64,000 nucleotides of DNA from JBMFVE01 sp049966155 (GCA_049966155.1 JBMFVE010000002.1:62001-126000); one strand, 5' to 3'; shown: positions 8,235 to 17,427, counted from the stretch's first letter. A program made the numbers and translations. Notes: generated from the sequence alone by a model not told the origin.

Positions 8235-9671
8235 TCAAATGTCGTAGTAAAGTATGAATTCGTAAGGATGCGGCCTGAGAGCTACCTGCTTGACCTCGCG
8301 AGTCATCTTATACTTTATCCACAAATCAATAAATTCTTCCGTGAATACATCACCTCTGAGGAGAAACTCATGGTCCTTTTCCAGAGCAGCAAGTGATTCC
8401 TCCAAAGATCCAGGGGTGGTAGGGACATTTCTAAGTTCCTCTGGCGATAGATCATAAAGGTCTTTGTCGAATGGTTCGCCGGGATCGATTTTGTTAATGA
8501 TGCCATCCAGTCCAGCCATTAACATTGCACTGAATGCCAGGTATGGATTGGTTGAAGGGTCAGGGACTCTGTATTCTATACGTTTTGCCTTGGGGTTTTT
8601 AGAATACATTGGGATGCGCACTGCTGCTGAACGGTTCCTCTGGCTGTAAGCAAGGTTTACCGGTGCCTCAAATCCGGGGACAAGGCGGTGGTAGGAATTC
8701 GTAGTCGGATTGATGATTGCACACAATGCCGGTGCATGTTTCAATAGTCCGCCAATGTAGTAAAGTGCCGTCTCGCTTAGATTTGCATATCCGTTCCCAT
8801 AGAAAAGTGGCTTTTCATTTTTCCATAGGCTCTGATGAACGTGCATTCCAGACCCGTTGTCGCCAAATAGCGGTTTTGGCATAAAAGTCACAGTCTTGTT
8901 GTGTTTCCTGGCAACATTCTTCGTGATATACTTGTATATCATCAGGTTGTCTGCCATCATTGTCAGAGTTTTGAACCGCATGTCAATTTCTGTTTGACCT
9001 GCTGTAGCCACTTCATGGTGATGAACTTCTATTTCCACCCCAACCTGCTGGAGGGTTAAGACCATTTCAGACCTGATATCCTGAAGACTGTCTATTGGCG
9101 CCACAGGAAAATACCCCTCCTTGTACTTAGGGCGATATCCGAGATTCTGATATTCTGAGTCGCCACTGTTCCAGAAGCCTTCGGATGAATCAATCTCATA
9201 AATTCCTTTATTGACTTCCTGCTCAAAACGTACGTTATCGAATATAAAGAACTCTGCCTCAGGCCCAAAAAAAGCTGAGTCTGCTACTCCTGTTGAGCGA
9301 AGATAAGCCTCCGCTTTTCGGGCGATAAACCTCGGGTCTCTTCTGTACGGTTCGCCTGTGATTGGCTCAGCTACGTCGCAGATAATCACCAGAGTTTTGT
9401 GAGCTGTAAATGGATCCAGGAAATAGCGGTTTGCGTCTGGTATGAGAACCATGTCGCTTTCCTGAATGCTCTGAAAGCCACGAATGCTCGATCCATCAAA
9501 GCCAATGCCTTCTTCAAAGGAGCTTTCGGTCAATTCTGATGGAAGGATCGAGAAATGCTGCCACTGACCTGGCACATCTGTGAATCGCAAATCTATAATT
9601 TCAACGTTGTTGCTTCTCACAAAGCGTAAGAGTTTTTCGATGTCGGTGATAGTTTTTGCCGACTTAGGCAT
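8235..9671 (-). CDS. glnA: Glutamine synthetase type I, adenylylation-type
   Basis: Glutamine synthetase makes glutamine from glutamate, ammonia and ATP as a cytoplasmic dodecamer, the main ammonia-assimilation enzyme. The 478-residue GSI contains GIGFDGSSIRGFQ, FFGPEAEFFIFD, HHEVATAGQTEID, KPLFGDNGSGMHVHQS and NRSAAVRIP in order. The segment KDLYDLSPEELRNVP near residue 400 matches the loop with the adenylylated Tyr of the GSI-beta subtype, so adenylylation by a GlnE-type enzyme is possible, though no glnE or glnB lies here. AAGGAGGA sits just before the ATG. The Lrp-like gene ends 11 bp upstream on the same strand, suggesting one transcript. Confidence 0.98.
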   Translation of the reverse strand: MPKSAKTITDIEKLLRFVRSNNVEIIDLRFTDVPGQWQHFSILPSELTESSFEEGIGFDGSSIRGFQSIQESDMVLIPDANRYFLDPFTAHKTLVIICDVAEPITGEPYRRDPRFIARKAEAYLRSTGVADSAFFGPEAEFFIFDNVRFEQEVNKGIYEIDSSEGFWNSGDSEYQNLGYRPKYKEGYFPVAPIDSLQDIRSEMVLTLQQVGVEIEVHHHEVATAGQTEIDMRFKTLTMMADNLMIYKYITKNVARKHNKTVTFMPKPLFGDNGSGMHVHQSLWKNEKPLFYGNGYANLSETALYYIGGLLKHAPALCAIINPTTNSYHRLVPGFEAPVNLAYSQRNRSAAVRIPMYSKNPKAKRIEYRVPDPSTNPYLAFSAMLMAGLDGIINKIDPGEPFDKDLYDLSPEELRNVPTTPGSLEESLAALEKDHEFLLRGDVFTEEFIDLWIKYKMTREVKQVALRPHPYEFILYYDI

Positions 9672-9682
9672 TTGAATCCTCC

Positions 9683-10150
9683 TTAATTATTTTGTGTTTT
9701 AATTGCGGTGGTTTCTTTGATCGTTGACAGGACAACGCTCGTCTTTGTGCTCAGGACACCAGGCCACGATTGTATTCTACTCAAGAGCTTTTCAAGAGCA
9801 TTTGTATTTTCAGCCAGTACCTTAAGCAGATGTGAGCCTTCCCCCGTTACTGAGTGACATTCAAGAATCTCATCTGTTTCTCGTGCCCTCTCCATAAACA
9901 TCTGGTAATGCTTGCTCGAATCAATGTAAACTGTTATAAACGCTGTTATGTCTTTCCCCAGCTTTTTTGCATTTAGAATCGCTGTATAACCCTGAATATA
10001 TCCGCGCTCCTCAAGTTTCTGTATACGTTCAGAAATTGTTGGAATTGTCAATCCCAGCGCCTGCGCCATTTCATTTAGCTTCGCTCTCGCATTTTTCTGT
10101 AAGAGCTCGAGCAGCTTGTGGTCGATAGGGTCTAATTTCTTGTCTGTCAT
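9683..10150 (-). CDS. Lrp/AsnC family transcriptional regulator
   Basis: This is a DNA-binding feast/famine regulator. Residues 1-60 form the winged helix-turn-helix (DPIDHKLLELLQKNARAKLN, then LGLTIPTISERIQKLEERGYI), and residues 70-145 form the RAM/AsnC ligand-binding domain, with the typical GEGSHLLKV segment near the effector site. At 155 residues it has normal length. Position 11 bp upstream of glnA, behind a strong promoter, suggests control of nitrogen or amino acid metabolism, including its own operon; the effector is unknown. The family call is firm, the regulon is inference. Confidence 0.93.
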   Translation of the reverse strand: MTDKKLDPIDHKLLELLQKNARAKLNEMAQALGLTIPTISERIQKLEERGYIQGYTAILNAKKLGKDITAFITVYIDSSKHYQMFMERARETDEILECHSVTGEGSHLLKVLAENTNALEKLLSRIQSWPGVLSTKTSVVLSTIKETTAIKTQNN

Positions 10151-10186
10151 CTTTAATCAATCAATATTTTATTAGGTTGTAGTTTA

Positions 10187-10196
10187 CTTAATTAAG
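10187..10196. promoter_or_regulatory. Palindrome CTTAATTAAG in the lrp-glnA leader
   Basis: This perfect 10-bp palindrome lies just downstream of the predicted transcription start of the Lrp-like gene. AT-rich palindromes at this position could serve as an autoregulatory site for an Lrp-type protein, but AT-rich palindromes also arise by chance. Confidence 0.25.
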
Positions 10197-10210
10197 ATAA
10201 AGTCCTTCAT

Positions 10211-10239
10211 ATGTTAATCTTTTTTGGATTCAATGTCAA
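10211..10239 (-). promoter_or_regulatory. Sigma-70 type promoter for the lrp-glnA operon
   Basis: On the minus strand a perfect -35 TTGACA (10239-10234) is separated by 17 bp from the -10 TAACAT (10216-10211, 4 of 6 consensus). The predicted start near 10204 gives a leader of about 54 nt to the regulator's ATG at 10150. It lies between the clpB terminator and the Lrp-like gene, as expected for a new transcription unit. Confidence 0.65.
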
Positions 10240-10250
10240 GAAAAATTTTC

Positions 10251-10288
10251 AAAAAAATAAGCCCCGGGAGTTCTGTGTCGGGGCTTAT
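10251..10288 (-). terminator. Rho-independent terminator after clpB
   Basis: ATAAGCCCCG (10257-10266) pairs perfectly with CGGGGCTTAT (10279-10288) over a 12-nt loop. In the clpB sense the stem is followed by seven U (10257-10251). This is a textbook intrinsic terminator 25 bp past the clpB stop, closing the dnaK-clpB region. Confidence 0.88.
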
Positions 10289-10313
10289 GGAGAGATATGA
10301 TTATTTAAACTGA

Positions 10314-12953
10314 CTATTCCACTTCGGTTGTTTCGAGAATCTTTACGAATTCAATTTTACCTGATTCCGGGATATCGACCTCGACCGTGTCGCCTGGTTC
10401 AAAATCTCCAGCGAGTATTTTTTCTGCCAGTGGGTTGGTAATGTACTTCTGGATCGTCCTTTTAAGTGGACGGGCACCAAACACAGGGTCATACCCTGCG
10501 TCGGCCACGAACATCTTAGCTCTGTCGCTGAATTTGAGTTTAATGTTATTGTTCAGTTCAACTCTTTCAACAACCTGTCGGAGTTGCAGGTCTACAATTT
10601 GACTGATATCTTCGCGAGTGAGAGGTTTGAAAACAATTATTTCATCAATTCTATTTAAAAATTCAGGTCGGATGGTTTGTTTCAGCAATCCAAATAATTC
10701 ATTCTTAAGTTCCTCCATAATTTGCTCGCGATTGTGTTTTGTTGCTCCTTCAATTTTTTGCTGTACTAAGTGAGAGCCTAAATTGGATGTCATAATGATG
10801 ATGGTGTTTTTGAAGTTAACAGTATGACCTTTACTGTCGGTCAGTCGACCATCATCAAGCACCTGAAGGAGTACATTAAATACTTCTGGATGTGCCTTCT
10901 CAATTTCATCAAGGAGTACGACTGAATAAGGCTTTCTCCTGACCGCCTCTGTAAGCTGTCCTCCTTCTTCATAGCCAACATAGCCGGGAGGAGCACCTAT
11001 TAATCGCGAGACAGAAAACTTTTCCATATACTCTGACATGTCGATGCGAACAATAGCATCTTCATCATCGAAAAGGGTCTCTGCAAGTGCGCGTGCCAAT
11101 TCGGTCTTTCCCACGCCTGTTGAGCCGATAAAAATGAAAGAACCTATTGGCCGTTTCTCATCCTGCAGCCCTGCTCTTGACCGCCTGACGGCGTTTGCAA
11201 CTGCCGATACAGCTTCTTCCTGGTCAACGAGTCTTTCATGTATCTTATCTTCGATATGAAGCAACTTATTCCTTTCGCTTTCCAGCATTCTCGATACGGG
11301 GATTCCTGTCCAGCGAGAAACTATTTCCGCTATGTCCTCCGCATCCACCTCTTCCTTCAGCATTTTTCGGTCTTTCTGGACTTCCGCCAGCTGAGCAGAG
11401 GCTTCCTTTATTTTTTTATCAAGCATTAGCATTGCACCGTAACGGATTTCTGCTACCTTTCCCAGATCCCCTTCGCGCTCGGCTTTATCTGCCTCGTTTT
11501 TCAAAGATTCAATTTGTTCTTTTGATTTTCTTATCGTTTGAATCAGGTCCCGCTCAGTTTGCCAATGAGCCTTCAGCTGGGAGCTCTGCTCCCGGAGATC
11601 AGCTAATTCCCTTTCGATTATTTCAAGTCGTTTCTGAGTTTCTGCATCCTGTTCTCTCTTTACCGCCTCTCGTTCTATTTCAAGTTGTTTTATTTTTCTT
11701 TCAACCTCATCAAGCTCTTCAGGCATTGAGTCAATTTCAATTCTAAGTTTAGATGCCGCTTCGTCAACAAGATCAATTGCCTTATCCGGCAAAAATCTGT
11801 CTGTAATGTAACGATGGCTTAGCTGAGCCGCAGCGACGATTGCTCCGTCCGTGATGCGCACTCCGTGGTGTACTTCATATCTTTCCTTAAGTCCTCTTAA
11901 AATTGAAATTGTGTCTTCTACAGAAGGTTCGTCGACGAGAATTGGCTGGAATCTTCTCTCAAGTGCAGGATCCTTTTCAATATATTTTCTATATTCGTCA
12001 ATTGTAGTTGCTCCAATGGCACGTAATTCCCCTCTTGCCAGTGGCGGCTTGAGCATGTTAGAAGCATCAACACTTCCCTGGGCTGCACCGGCTCCAACAA
12101 GGGTATGAAGTTCGTCAATGAATAAAATAATTTCACCCTCAGAGTTTACAACCTCTTTTATTACAGCCTTCAGCCTATCCTCAAATTGCCCCCGATAGCT
12201 CGCGCCGGCAATTAGTGCACCCATGTCAATTTGAACAATGCGTTTGGACTTAAGACCTTCCGGCACATCGCCTGTTGCAATCCGGCGAGCAATTCCTTCG
12301 ACAATGGCAGTTTTTCCAACTCCCGGGTCACCGATAAGTACAGGGTTATTTTTTGTGCGCCGCTCCAGCACCTGCAAAACTCGCCTTATTTCCTCATCTC
12401 TACCAATAACAGGATCGAGCTTTCCTTTTCGAGCCAGGTCTGTTAAATCGCGTCCAAACTTCTGAAGTGATTGATACTTTTCTTCAGGATTTTGATCAAT
12501 TACACGCTGACTTCCCCGTACTTCTTTCAGCGCTTTTAAAATTTTTTCACGGTTGATTCCCTGAGATGACAGAATTCTGGCTGCATCAGTGCTTTTTTCA
12601 TTTATGATTCCGAGCAGGAGATGTTCTGTACTAACAAACTCATCTTTGAGCTGAGCAGCTTCTTTCTCAGCACTGTCAAGAACTCGAACGAGGGGCTGGG
12701 ACATGTACTGATTGGCAATACCACCGCCTGAAATTTTTGCAAACTTTGAAATTGCTTCGTCAAGCTTGCTCTTTACAAACTCGACGTTGGTTCCTACTTT
12801 TTGCAATAAAGCTGCTGCAACTCCATCATTGTCCTCAAGTAGTGCTCTCAGAAGATGTTCGGGTTCTATAGCCTGGTTATCATTATTTGAAGCTATCGTT
12901 TGCGCAGTTTGAAGTGCTTCCTGAGATTTTATAGTTAACTTGTTCAAATTCAT
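10314..12953 (-). CDS. clpB: ATP-dependent disaggregase ClpB (Hsp100)
   Basis: ClpB is a hexameric AAA+ machine that extracts polypeptides from aggregates together with DnaK. The order is Clp N-domain repeats (1-145), first AAA+ module with GDPGVGKTAIVEG, a long coiled-coil M domain (about 400-525, rich in Glu/Lys/Arg heptads), a second AAA+ module with GSTGVGKTELARA, and a C-terminal small domain. The M domain separates ClpB from ClpA and ClpX. At 879 residues it is slightly longer than E. coli ClpB. An AAGGAGGA site precedes the ATG. It sits 80 bp downstream of dnaK on the same strand, fitting their joint function. Confidence 0.98.
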   Translation of the reverse strand: MNLNKLTIKSQEALQTAQTIASNNDNQAIEPEHLLRALLEDNDGVAAALLQKVGTNVEFVKSKLDEAISKFAKISGGGIANQYMSQPLVRVLDSAEKEAAQLKDEFVSTEHLLLGIINEKSTDAARILSSQGINREKILKALKEVRGSQRVIDQNPEEKYQSLQKFGRDLTDLARKGKLDPVIGRDEEIRRVLQVLERRTKNNPVLIGDPGVGKTAIVEGIARRIATGDVPEGLKSKRIVQIDMGALIAGASYRGQFEDRLKAVIKEVVNSEGEIILFIDELHTLVGAGAAQGSVDASNMLKPPLARGELRAIGATTIDEYRKYIEKDPALERRFQPILVDEPSVEDTISILRGLKERYEVHHGVRITDGAIVAAAQLSHRYITDRFLPDKAIDLVDEAASKLRIEIDSMPEELDEVERKIKQLEIEREAVKREQDAETQKRLEIIERELADLREQSSQLKAHWQTERDLIQTIRKSKEQIESLKNEADKAEREGDLGKVAEIRYGAMLMLDKKIKEASAQLAEVQKDRKMLKEEVDAEDIAEIVSRWTGIPVSRMLESERNKLLHIEDKIHERLVDQEEAVSAVANAVRRSRAGLQDEKRPIGSFIFIGSTGVGKTELARALAETLFDDEDAIVRIDMSEYMEKFSVSRLIGAPPGYVGYEEGGQLTEAVRRKPYSVVLLDEIEKAHPEVFNVLLQVLDDGRLTDSKGHTVNFKNTIIIMTSNLGSHLVQQKIEGATKHNREQIMEELKNELFGLLKQTIRPEFLNRIDEIIVFKPLTREDISQIVDLQLRQVVERVELNNNIKLKFSDRAKMFVADAGYDPVFGARPLKRTIQKYITNPLAEKILAGDFEPGDTVEVDIPESGKIEFVKILETTEVE

Positions 12954-12981
12954 GGCATAATTCCTCCTTAAGATAAACAGA

Positions 12982-13022
12982 AGCCGGAGCTGCCCGACAA
13001 TATTATATCTGGCAGCTCAGCT
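12982..13022 (-). terminator. Stem-loop between dnaK and clpB
   Basis: GAGCTGCC (12987-12994) pairs with GGCAGCTC (13011-13018); an outer AGC/GCT pair extends it beyond a small mismatch. In the dnaK sense there is no U tract after the stem, so it may be a partial terminator, a processing site or an mRNA stabiliser that sets dnaK and clpB levels apart. Confidence 0.4.
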
Positions 13023-13032
13023 TTACAAAGAT

Positions 13033-14952
13033 TTACTTTTTGTCTTTGTCGTCAATTATTTCATAGTCAGCGTTTTCGACTTTTGAGGAAGATTTTTCTT
13101 CACTTCCTTTCTGGTCTGATGAGCCCGTGCTGCTCTGTGCGTTTGCAGCACCTGCTGTCTGGTACATATACGTGGCGGCGTCGTTCCATAGTTTGGTAAC
13201 TGTTTCAATTTGCGATTTCAAATCGCCAACTGGGGCGGTTTTTGAAGAAGATTCCAGCTTTTGAATGGCTTCTTCAAGTGCCTTCTTTTTATCGGCCGGT
13301 ATCTTGTCTCCAAACTCCTGCAGTTGCTTCTTACTTTGAAAGACAAGTGTGTCCGCCTGGTTTCTTGTTTCAGCCTCTTCTCGCTTACTCCTGTCCTCAG
13401 CTGCATGTTCAGCAGCATCTTTCTTCATCTTTTCAATTTCTTCACGTGTTAATCCGCTGGATGCAGTTATGCGGATGCTCTGTTCTTTGTTTGTTGCTTT
13501 GTCCTTGGCAGACACGTGCAAAATTCCATTTGCGTCAATGTCAAACGTAACCTCAATTTGTGGTATGCCGCGCGGGGCAGGTGGTATTCCGTCGAGGATG
13601 AACCTGCCAAGTGTTCGGTTGTCGATTGCCATAGGTCTTTCACCCTGAAGGATATGGATTTCAACTGATGTTTGATTGTCGGCAGCAGTTGAGAATATCT
13701 CGCTCTTGCGGGTTGGGATGGTCGTATTTGCCGGGATTAGAACTGTAAAAACTCCACCAAGAGTCTCAATCCCAAGTGAAAGTGGAGTTACATCGAGTAG
13801 CAGGACATCTTTTATATCTCCTGCGAGTACACCGCCCTGTATAGCAGCTCCTACTGCCACAACTTCATCAGGGTTGACACCTTTATGGGGCTCCCTTCCA
13901 AAAAAGTTTCGGACAACTTCCTGGACCTTCGGCATCCTTGTCATTCCGCCTACAAGAATTACCTCGTCGATTTGCGAAGGTGTTAGTTTGGCATCCGAGA
14001 GAGCCTTTTTTACAGGTTCAATTGTCCTTTGAATTAAGTCATCAACAAGCTGTTCGAGCTTTGCTCGAGTTATTGTCATTGTTAGATGTTTTGGACCATC
14101 AGCTGTAGCTGTAATAAAAGGTAAGTTTACTTCTGTTTGCAGCTGGGACGACAATTCCATTTTTGCTTTTTCGGCGGCTTCCTTTAACCTCTGTAAAGCC
14201 ATCGGGTCTTTACGCAGGTCAATTTTTTCATTCTTATAAAACTCATCTGCAATGTAATCTATTAAGCGCTGATCGAAATCGTCCCCGCCAAGATGGGTAT
14301 CTCCATTTGTGGACTTCACTTCAAAAACTCCCTCTCCTAGCTCGAGGACCGAAATATCGAAAGTACCTCCACCAAGGTCATAAACCGCTACTTTTAGATT
14401 CTTATGTTTTTTATCAAGCCCATAAGCAAGAGCTGCTGCAGTTGGCTCATTCAAAATTCTCCTAACGTTCAATCCAGCTATTTCTCCTGCCTCTTTTGTA
14501 GCCTGCCTTTGTGCATCATTGAAATATGCCGGGACAGTAATTACTGCATCAGTAATCTTTTCTCCGAGGTAGTCTTCCGCAGTTTGTTTCATCTTTTGAA
14601 GAATCATTGCGCTAATTTCCGGGGGTGAGTATTGTCTTCCCTCAATTTCGACTCGAGCAGTGTCGTTTGGTCCCCTGACAACCCTGTAAGGTACACGCTT
14701 CATTTCCTCCTGAACTTCATTATAAAAACGCCCCATAAATCGCTTTATTGAAAATATGGTACGCTCAGGATTGGTTATTGCCTGTCGTTTTGCCGGTGCA
14801 CCAACTATCCACTCGTTGTTCTTTGAAAGGGCCACTACGGATGGAGTGGTGCGGGCCCCTTCTGAGTTTGCAATCACTGTCGGGGTATTTCCCTCCATAA
14901 CTGCAACGCACGAATTGGTAGTGCCGAGGTCGATTCCAATGATTTTACCCAT
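13033..14952 (-). CDS. dnaK: Chaperone protein DnaK (Hsp70)
   Basis: DnaK is an ATP-driven cytoplasmic chaperone that works with DnaJ, GrpE and ClpB. The N-terminal ATPase carries IIGIDLGTTNSC, VPAYFNDAQRQATK, YDLGGGTFDISVLELG and ILVGGMTRMPKVQ. The substrate-binding domain contains LLDVTPLSLGIETLGG, followed by a helical lid and a disordered tail ending YEIIDDKDKK near the conserved EEVD-like position. I place the start at the ATG at 14952 (MGKIIGIDLG), with GGAGAG about 10 nt upstream; an ATG two codons earlier (14958) lies only 4 nt from it. No dnaJ or grpE is present in the window. Confidence 0.98.
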   Translation of the reverse strand: MGKIIGIDLGTTNSCVAVMEGNTPTVIANSEGARTTPSVVALSKNNEWIVGAPAKRQAITNPERTIFSIKRFMGRFYNEVQEEMKRVPYRVVRGPNDTARVEIEGRQYSPPEISAMILQKMKQTAEDYLGEKITDAVITVPAYFNDAQRQATKEAGEIAGLNVRRILNEPTAAALAYGLDKKHKNLKVAVYDLGGGTFDISVLELGEGVFEVKSTNGDTHLGGDDFDQRLIDYIADEFYKNEKIDLRKDPMALQRLKEAAEKAKMELSSQLQTEVNLPFITATADGPKHLTMTITRAKLEQLVDDLIQRTIEPVKKALSDAKLTPSQIDEVILVGGMTRMPKVQEVVRNFFGREPHKGVNPDEVVAVGAAIQGGVLAGDIKDVLLLDVTPLSLGIETLGGVFTVLIPANTTIPTRKSEIFSTAADNQTSVEIHILQGERPMAIDNRTLGRFILDGIPPAPRGIPQIEVTFDIDANGILHVSAKDKATNKEQSIRITASSGLTREEIEKMKKDAAEHAAEDRSKREEAETRNQADTLVFQSKKQLQEFGDKIPADKKKALEEAIQKLESSSKTAPVGDLKSQIETVTKLWNDAATYMYQTAGAANAQSSTGSSDQKGSEEKSSSKVENADYEIIDDKDKK

Positions 14953-15301
14953 GGTCATATCTCTCCTTTTTATTAATTTTTTATTATTTTCAAACTCTTA
15001 AATCTGACTCCGATATTTCTCCACTGTTCGGTTAACAGGAATCTATTTTTGTTCAGATTTTCCATTTGCATTTGTATAGAATCTGGTCAATTTGTGTGCC
15101 AGGATAAAATCTTCGAAAATAGGCTCATTTAGCATTATTGAGATTATGTGAATTGACAAAAGATGTTATAGTGGCGACAAAATGTCATTAAATGACGTAA
15201 TGACATTAAAGTTATGCCATCAGAGCATCTGTGGGTATGAATTTCGGTATCCTTTTGGGGATAGAGTCCTTACGACGAAATTGTGGATTTAAAGGTCTCT
15301 T
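14953..15301. other. Intergenic region between purM and dnaK
   Basis: There is no gene here. The region carries the dnaK leader, a perfect 10-bp inverted repeat at 15181-15207 (listed separately) and an AT-rich tract just before the dnaK ribosome site. I searched for a CIRCE element (TTAGCACTC-N9-GAGTGCTAA) and found none. No convincing purM terminator is visible. Confidence 0.6.
15181..15207. promoter_or_regulatory. Operator-like inverted repeat upstream of dnaK
   Basis: AATGTCATTA (15181-15190) and TAATGACATT (15198-15207) are perfect reverse complements around a 7-nt centre. The centre holds a further AATGAC, so the half-site occurs three times. A possible minus-strand -10 (TATAAC, 15170-15165) would place its -35 inside this repeat, as for a repressor site. 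It is not CIRCE; the regulator is unknown. Confidence 0.5.
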
Positions 15302-16297
15302 TCAGGCTGTTACTTTGCCTACGAAGATAGGGTCTTCTCCCATTTTATTTAAGTCATGGACGAAGCTGCTGACCGAACTCTCCGGTATGACAAAAAGAAG
15401 TCCAACCCCAAGATTAAACGTCCTTCGCATATCAGCCGGTGGTACCTTTCCGAGTTTCTGGATCAGCAGAAAAATTGGCGGAGTTGGAATTTCATCCCAG
15501 ATTATTCGAAACCTGTGGGGAGGTCTGATAACCCTGATCGCATTACCTGCGATTCCCCCTCCTGTTACATGGACAATGCCACGAATCGGAAACCTGTTTA
15601 TTGCGAAGCGTATCACCTTCAGGTAGGTTCTGTGAATTTTTAGTAGATGTTCACCAAGCGTTTCACGAAGTTCAGGTACGTATGAGTCGAGCGAAAATTC
15701 TTTAAGCAAGACCCTCCGGGCAAGAGAAAATCCGTTTGTATGAAGCCCATTTGAAGGTAAGCCGACAAGGATATCTCCTTTTTTAATTTTGCGCCCATCT
15801 ATGATTCTGTTTTTTTCAACAACTCCAACAATTGTACCCGCTAAGTCATAATCATTTTCAGCATATACTCCCGGCATTTCTGCTGTTTCCCCCCCGATGA
15901 GAGAAAACCCGTTCTCAAGGCAGGCCGTGGAAAGCCCTTTAATAACCTCTGCTGCAACATGAGGCTTGAGTTTTCCGCATGCAAAGTAGTCAAGAAAGAA
16001 GAGCGGATCTGCGCCTCCAACAGCAATGTCATTTACACAATGGTTCACAAGGTCTTGTCCAATTGTATCGTGCCGGCCTAATTCAATTGCTATCTTAACC
16101 TTTGTGCCCACACCGTCGACACTTGAGACAAGCACGGGATGTTTGTACTTTTCAAATCTTGCATCATAAAATGCTCCGAAAAACCCTATGTCAGACAGCA
16201 CGCCTTTTTTAAATGTTTTCTTTGCTAATGGCTTGATCCTCTCCACAAGCTTTTCAGCTTCATAGATGTTTACGCCGCTCTGTTTGTAAGTTGTCAT
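15302..16297 (-). CDS. purM: Phosphoribosylformylglycinamidine cyclo-ligase
   Basis: PurM closes the imidazole ring to make aminoimidazole ribonucleotide in purine synthesis, using ATP. Family motifs are TYKQSGVNIYEAE at the N-terminus, SVDGVGTKVKIA, NDIAVGGADPLFFLDYFA, GGETAEMPG and LVGLPSNGLHTNGFSL, with GIVHVTGGG in the second half. The ATG at 16297 is chosen (331 residues) because CGGAG lies 5 nt upstream and it begins the family-like MTTYKQSGVN; a TTG five codons earlier is unlikely. It is the last gene of the pdxH-CNNM-aroK-aroB-purM run, 44 bp after aroB. Confidence 0.96.
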   Translation of the reverse strand: MTTYKQSGVNIYEAEKLVERIKPLAKKTFKKGVLSDIGFFGAFYDARFEKYKHPVLVSSVDGVGTKVKIAIELGRHDTIGQDLVNHCVNDIAVGGADPLFFLDYFACGKLKPHVAAEVIKGLSTACLENGFSLIGGETAEMPGVYAENDYDLAGTIVGVVEKNRIIDGRKIKKGDILVGLPSNGLHTNGFSLARRVLLKEFSLDSYVPELRETLGEHLLKIHRTYLKVIRFAINRFPIRGIVHVTGGGIAGNAIRVIRPPHRFRIIWDEIPTPPIFLLIQKLGKVPPADMRRTFNLGVGLLFVIPESSVSSFVHDLNKMGEDPIFVGKVTA

Positions 16298-16341
16298 TTC
16301 ATCTCCGCTCAACTGAAACTTTTATTGTATCAATTTTCAAC

Positions 16342-17427
16342 TCAAGATAAGACAAATAAATTCTCAGAAGCAACAAATTTCATTGCGTCAGATATATTTC
16401 GTGGCGTGACATCGTCTCTGATTGTAACGCTTCCTATTGACGTCGGGAGGACAAATCGCACCCTGCCCTCTTTAGCCTTTTTGTCGTACAGGACTGAATG
16501 AATGGTCTCATCAAGATTTATACTTGCATTTGATTCGCTCATAAGCTGGCGTATGAGCTTTAGAATTTTTTCAAAAGAGGAAGCTTTTAAAAGCTTCATG
16601 CGCATTGCTATATGAGCTTCTGCCAGAATTCCCAGTAAAACAGCCTCACCGTGTTTAAAAACGGAGTATCCTGTAGCTGTTTCAATAGCATGGCCTATTG
16701 TGTGACCAAGATTTAAATGAGCACGTATCCCATTTTCATAAACGTCCCGTTCAATGTACCTTTTCTTGGTGTCAATAGAAGTTTTAATAATTTTAATAAG
16801 TAATGGCTTGTTTCTTTCAAACACCTGTCTGGTATGAGATTGAAGGTAGTCAAAGAACTGGTCCCCTCGAAGAATTGCGTATTTTGCAATCTCACCAAGT
16901 CCACAGACGAGTTCCTTCTCCGGCAAAGTTTCGAGAAATTTCAGGCTAATAAGCACGGCGATAGGTTGATGAAATGCCCCGATCATATTTTTCCCTAAAG
17001 GGTGATTTATACCGACCTTCCCGCCTATTGAGCTGTCGACCATTGAAAGAAGAGTGGTAGGTACCTGAATATAAGCTATTCCGCGTTTGTAAATGGCAGC
17101 AGCAAATCCAGCAATATCGCCTGTTACTCCTCCGCCAATTGCAAAAAGTATCTGGTCCCTTTCAATGTTTTTTTTAAGAAGTGCGGTCAACAGTATTGAA
17201 AGGTGTTCCAGATTTTTATTTTCTTCCTTTGCCTCAAAATAGCTGATGCTCATCTTATCCATACGCTCTAAGTGAGCACGGAGATCATCGTGTGCTTTTG
17301 CAACTTTTGAATCAATTACAACACCCCCTTTTTGAACGGTCTTCAGGTGCGCTATAAGAGATTCATGAGTTTCATCAATGAATATCGGGATCCTCTGAGA
17401 ATTAACCCTGTAGCTTAGTGGTCTCAT
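16342..17427 (-). CDS. aroB: 3-dehydroquinate synthase
   Basis: AroB is an NAD- and Zn/Co-dependent enzyme that cyclises DAHP to 3-dehydroquinate in the shikimate pathway. Visible motifs are FAIGGGVTGDIAGFAAAIYKRGI, VPTTLLSMVDSSIGGKVGIN, GLGEIAKYAIL and HLNLGHTIGHAIE, which hold the metal-binding Glu and His residues. The 361-residue length is normal. The ATG overlaps the aroK stop by four bases (ATGA), so it is translated together with shikimate kinase, two steps of the same pathway. Confidence 0.97.
   Translation of the reverse strand: MRPLSYRVNSQRIPIFIDETHESLIAHLKTVQKGGVVIDSKVAKAHDDLRAHLERMDKMSISYFEAKEENKNLEHLSILLTALLKKNIERDQILFAIGGGVTGDIAGFAAAIYKRGIAYIQVPTTLLSMVDSSIGGKVGINHPLGKNMIGAFHQPIAVLISLKFLETLPEKELVCGLGEIAKYAILRGDQFFDYLQSHTRQVFERNKPLLIKIIKTSIDTKKRYIERDVYENGIRAHLNLGHTIGHAIETATGYSVFKHGEAVLLGILAEAHIAMRMKLLKASSFEKILKLIRQLMSESNASINLDETIHSVLYDKKAKEGRVRFVLPTSIGSVTIRDDVTPRNISDAMKFVASENLFVLS

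Noticed and set aside
11195..11746. A 183-codon plus-strand open frame antisense to clpB
   Set aside because: It lies wholly inside clpB, has low-complexity Phe/Pro/Leu-rich translation mirroring the coiled-coil codons, and has no ribosome site.
14953..15301. CIRCE/HrcA site upstream of dnaK
   Set aside because: The TTAGCACTC-N9-GAGTGCTAA pattern is absent; only an isolated TTAGCA occurs.
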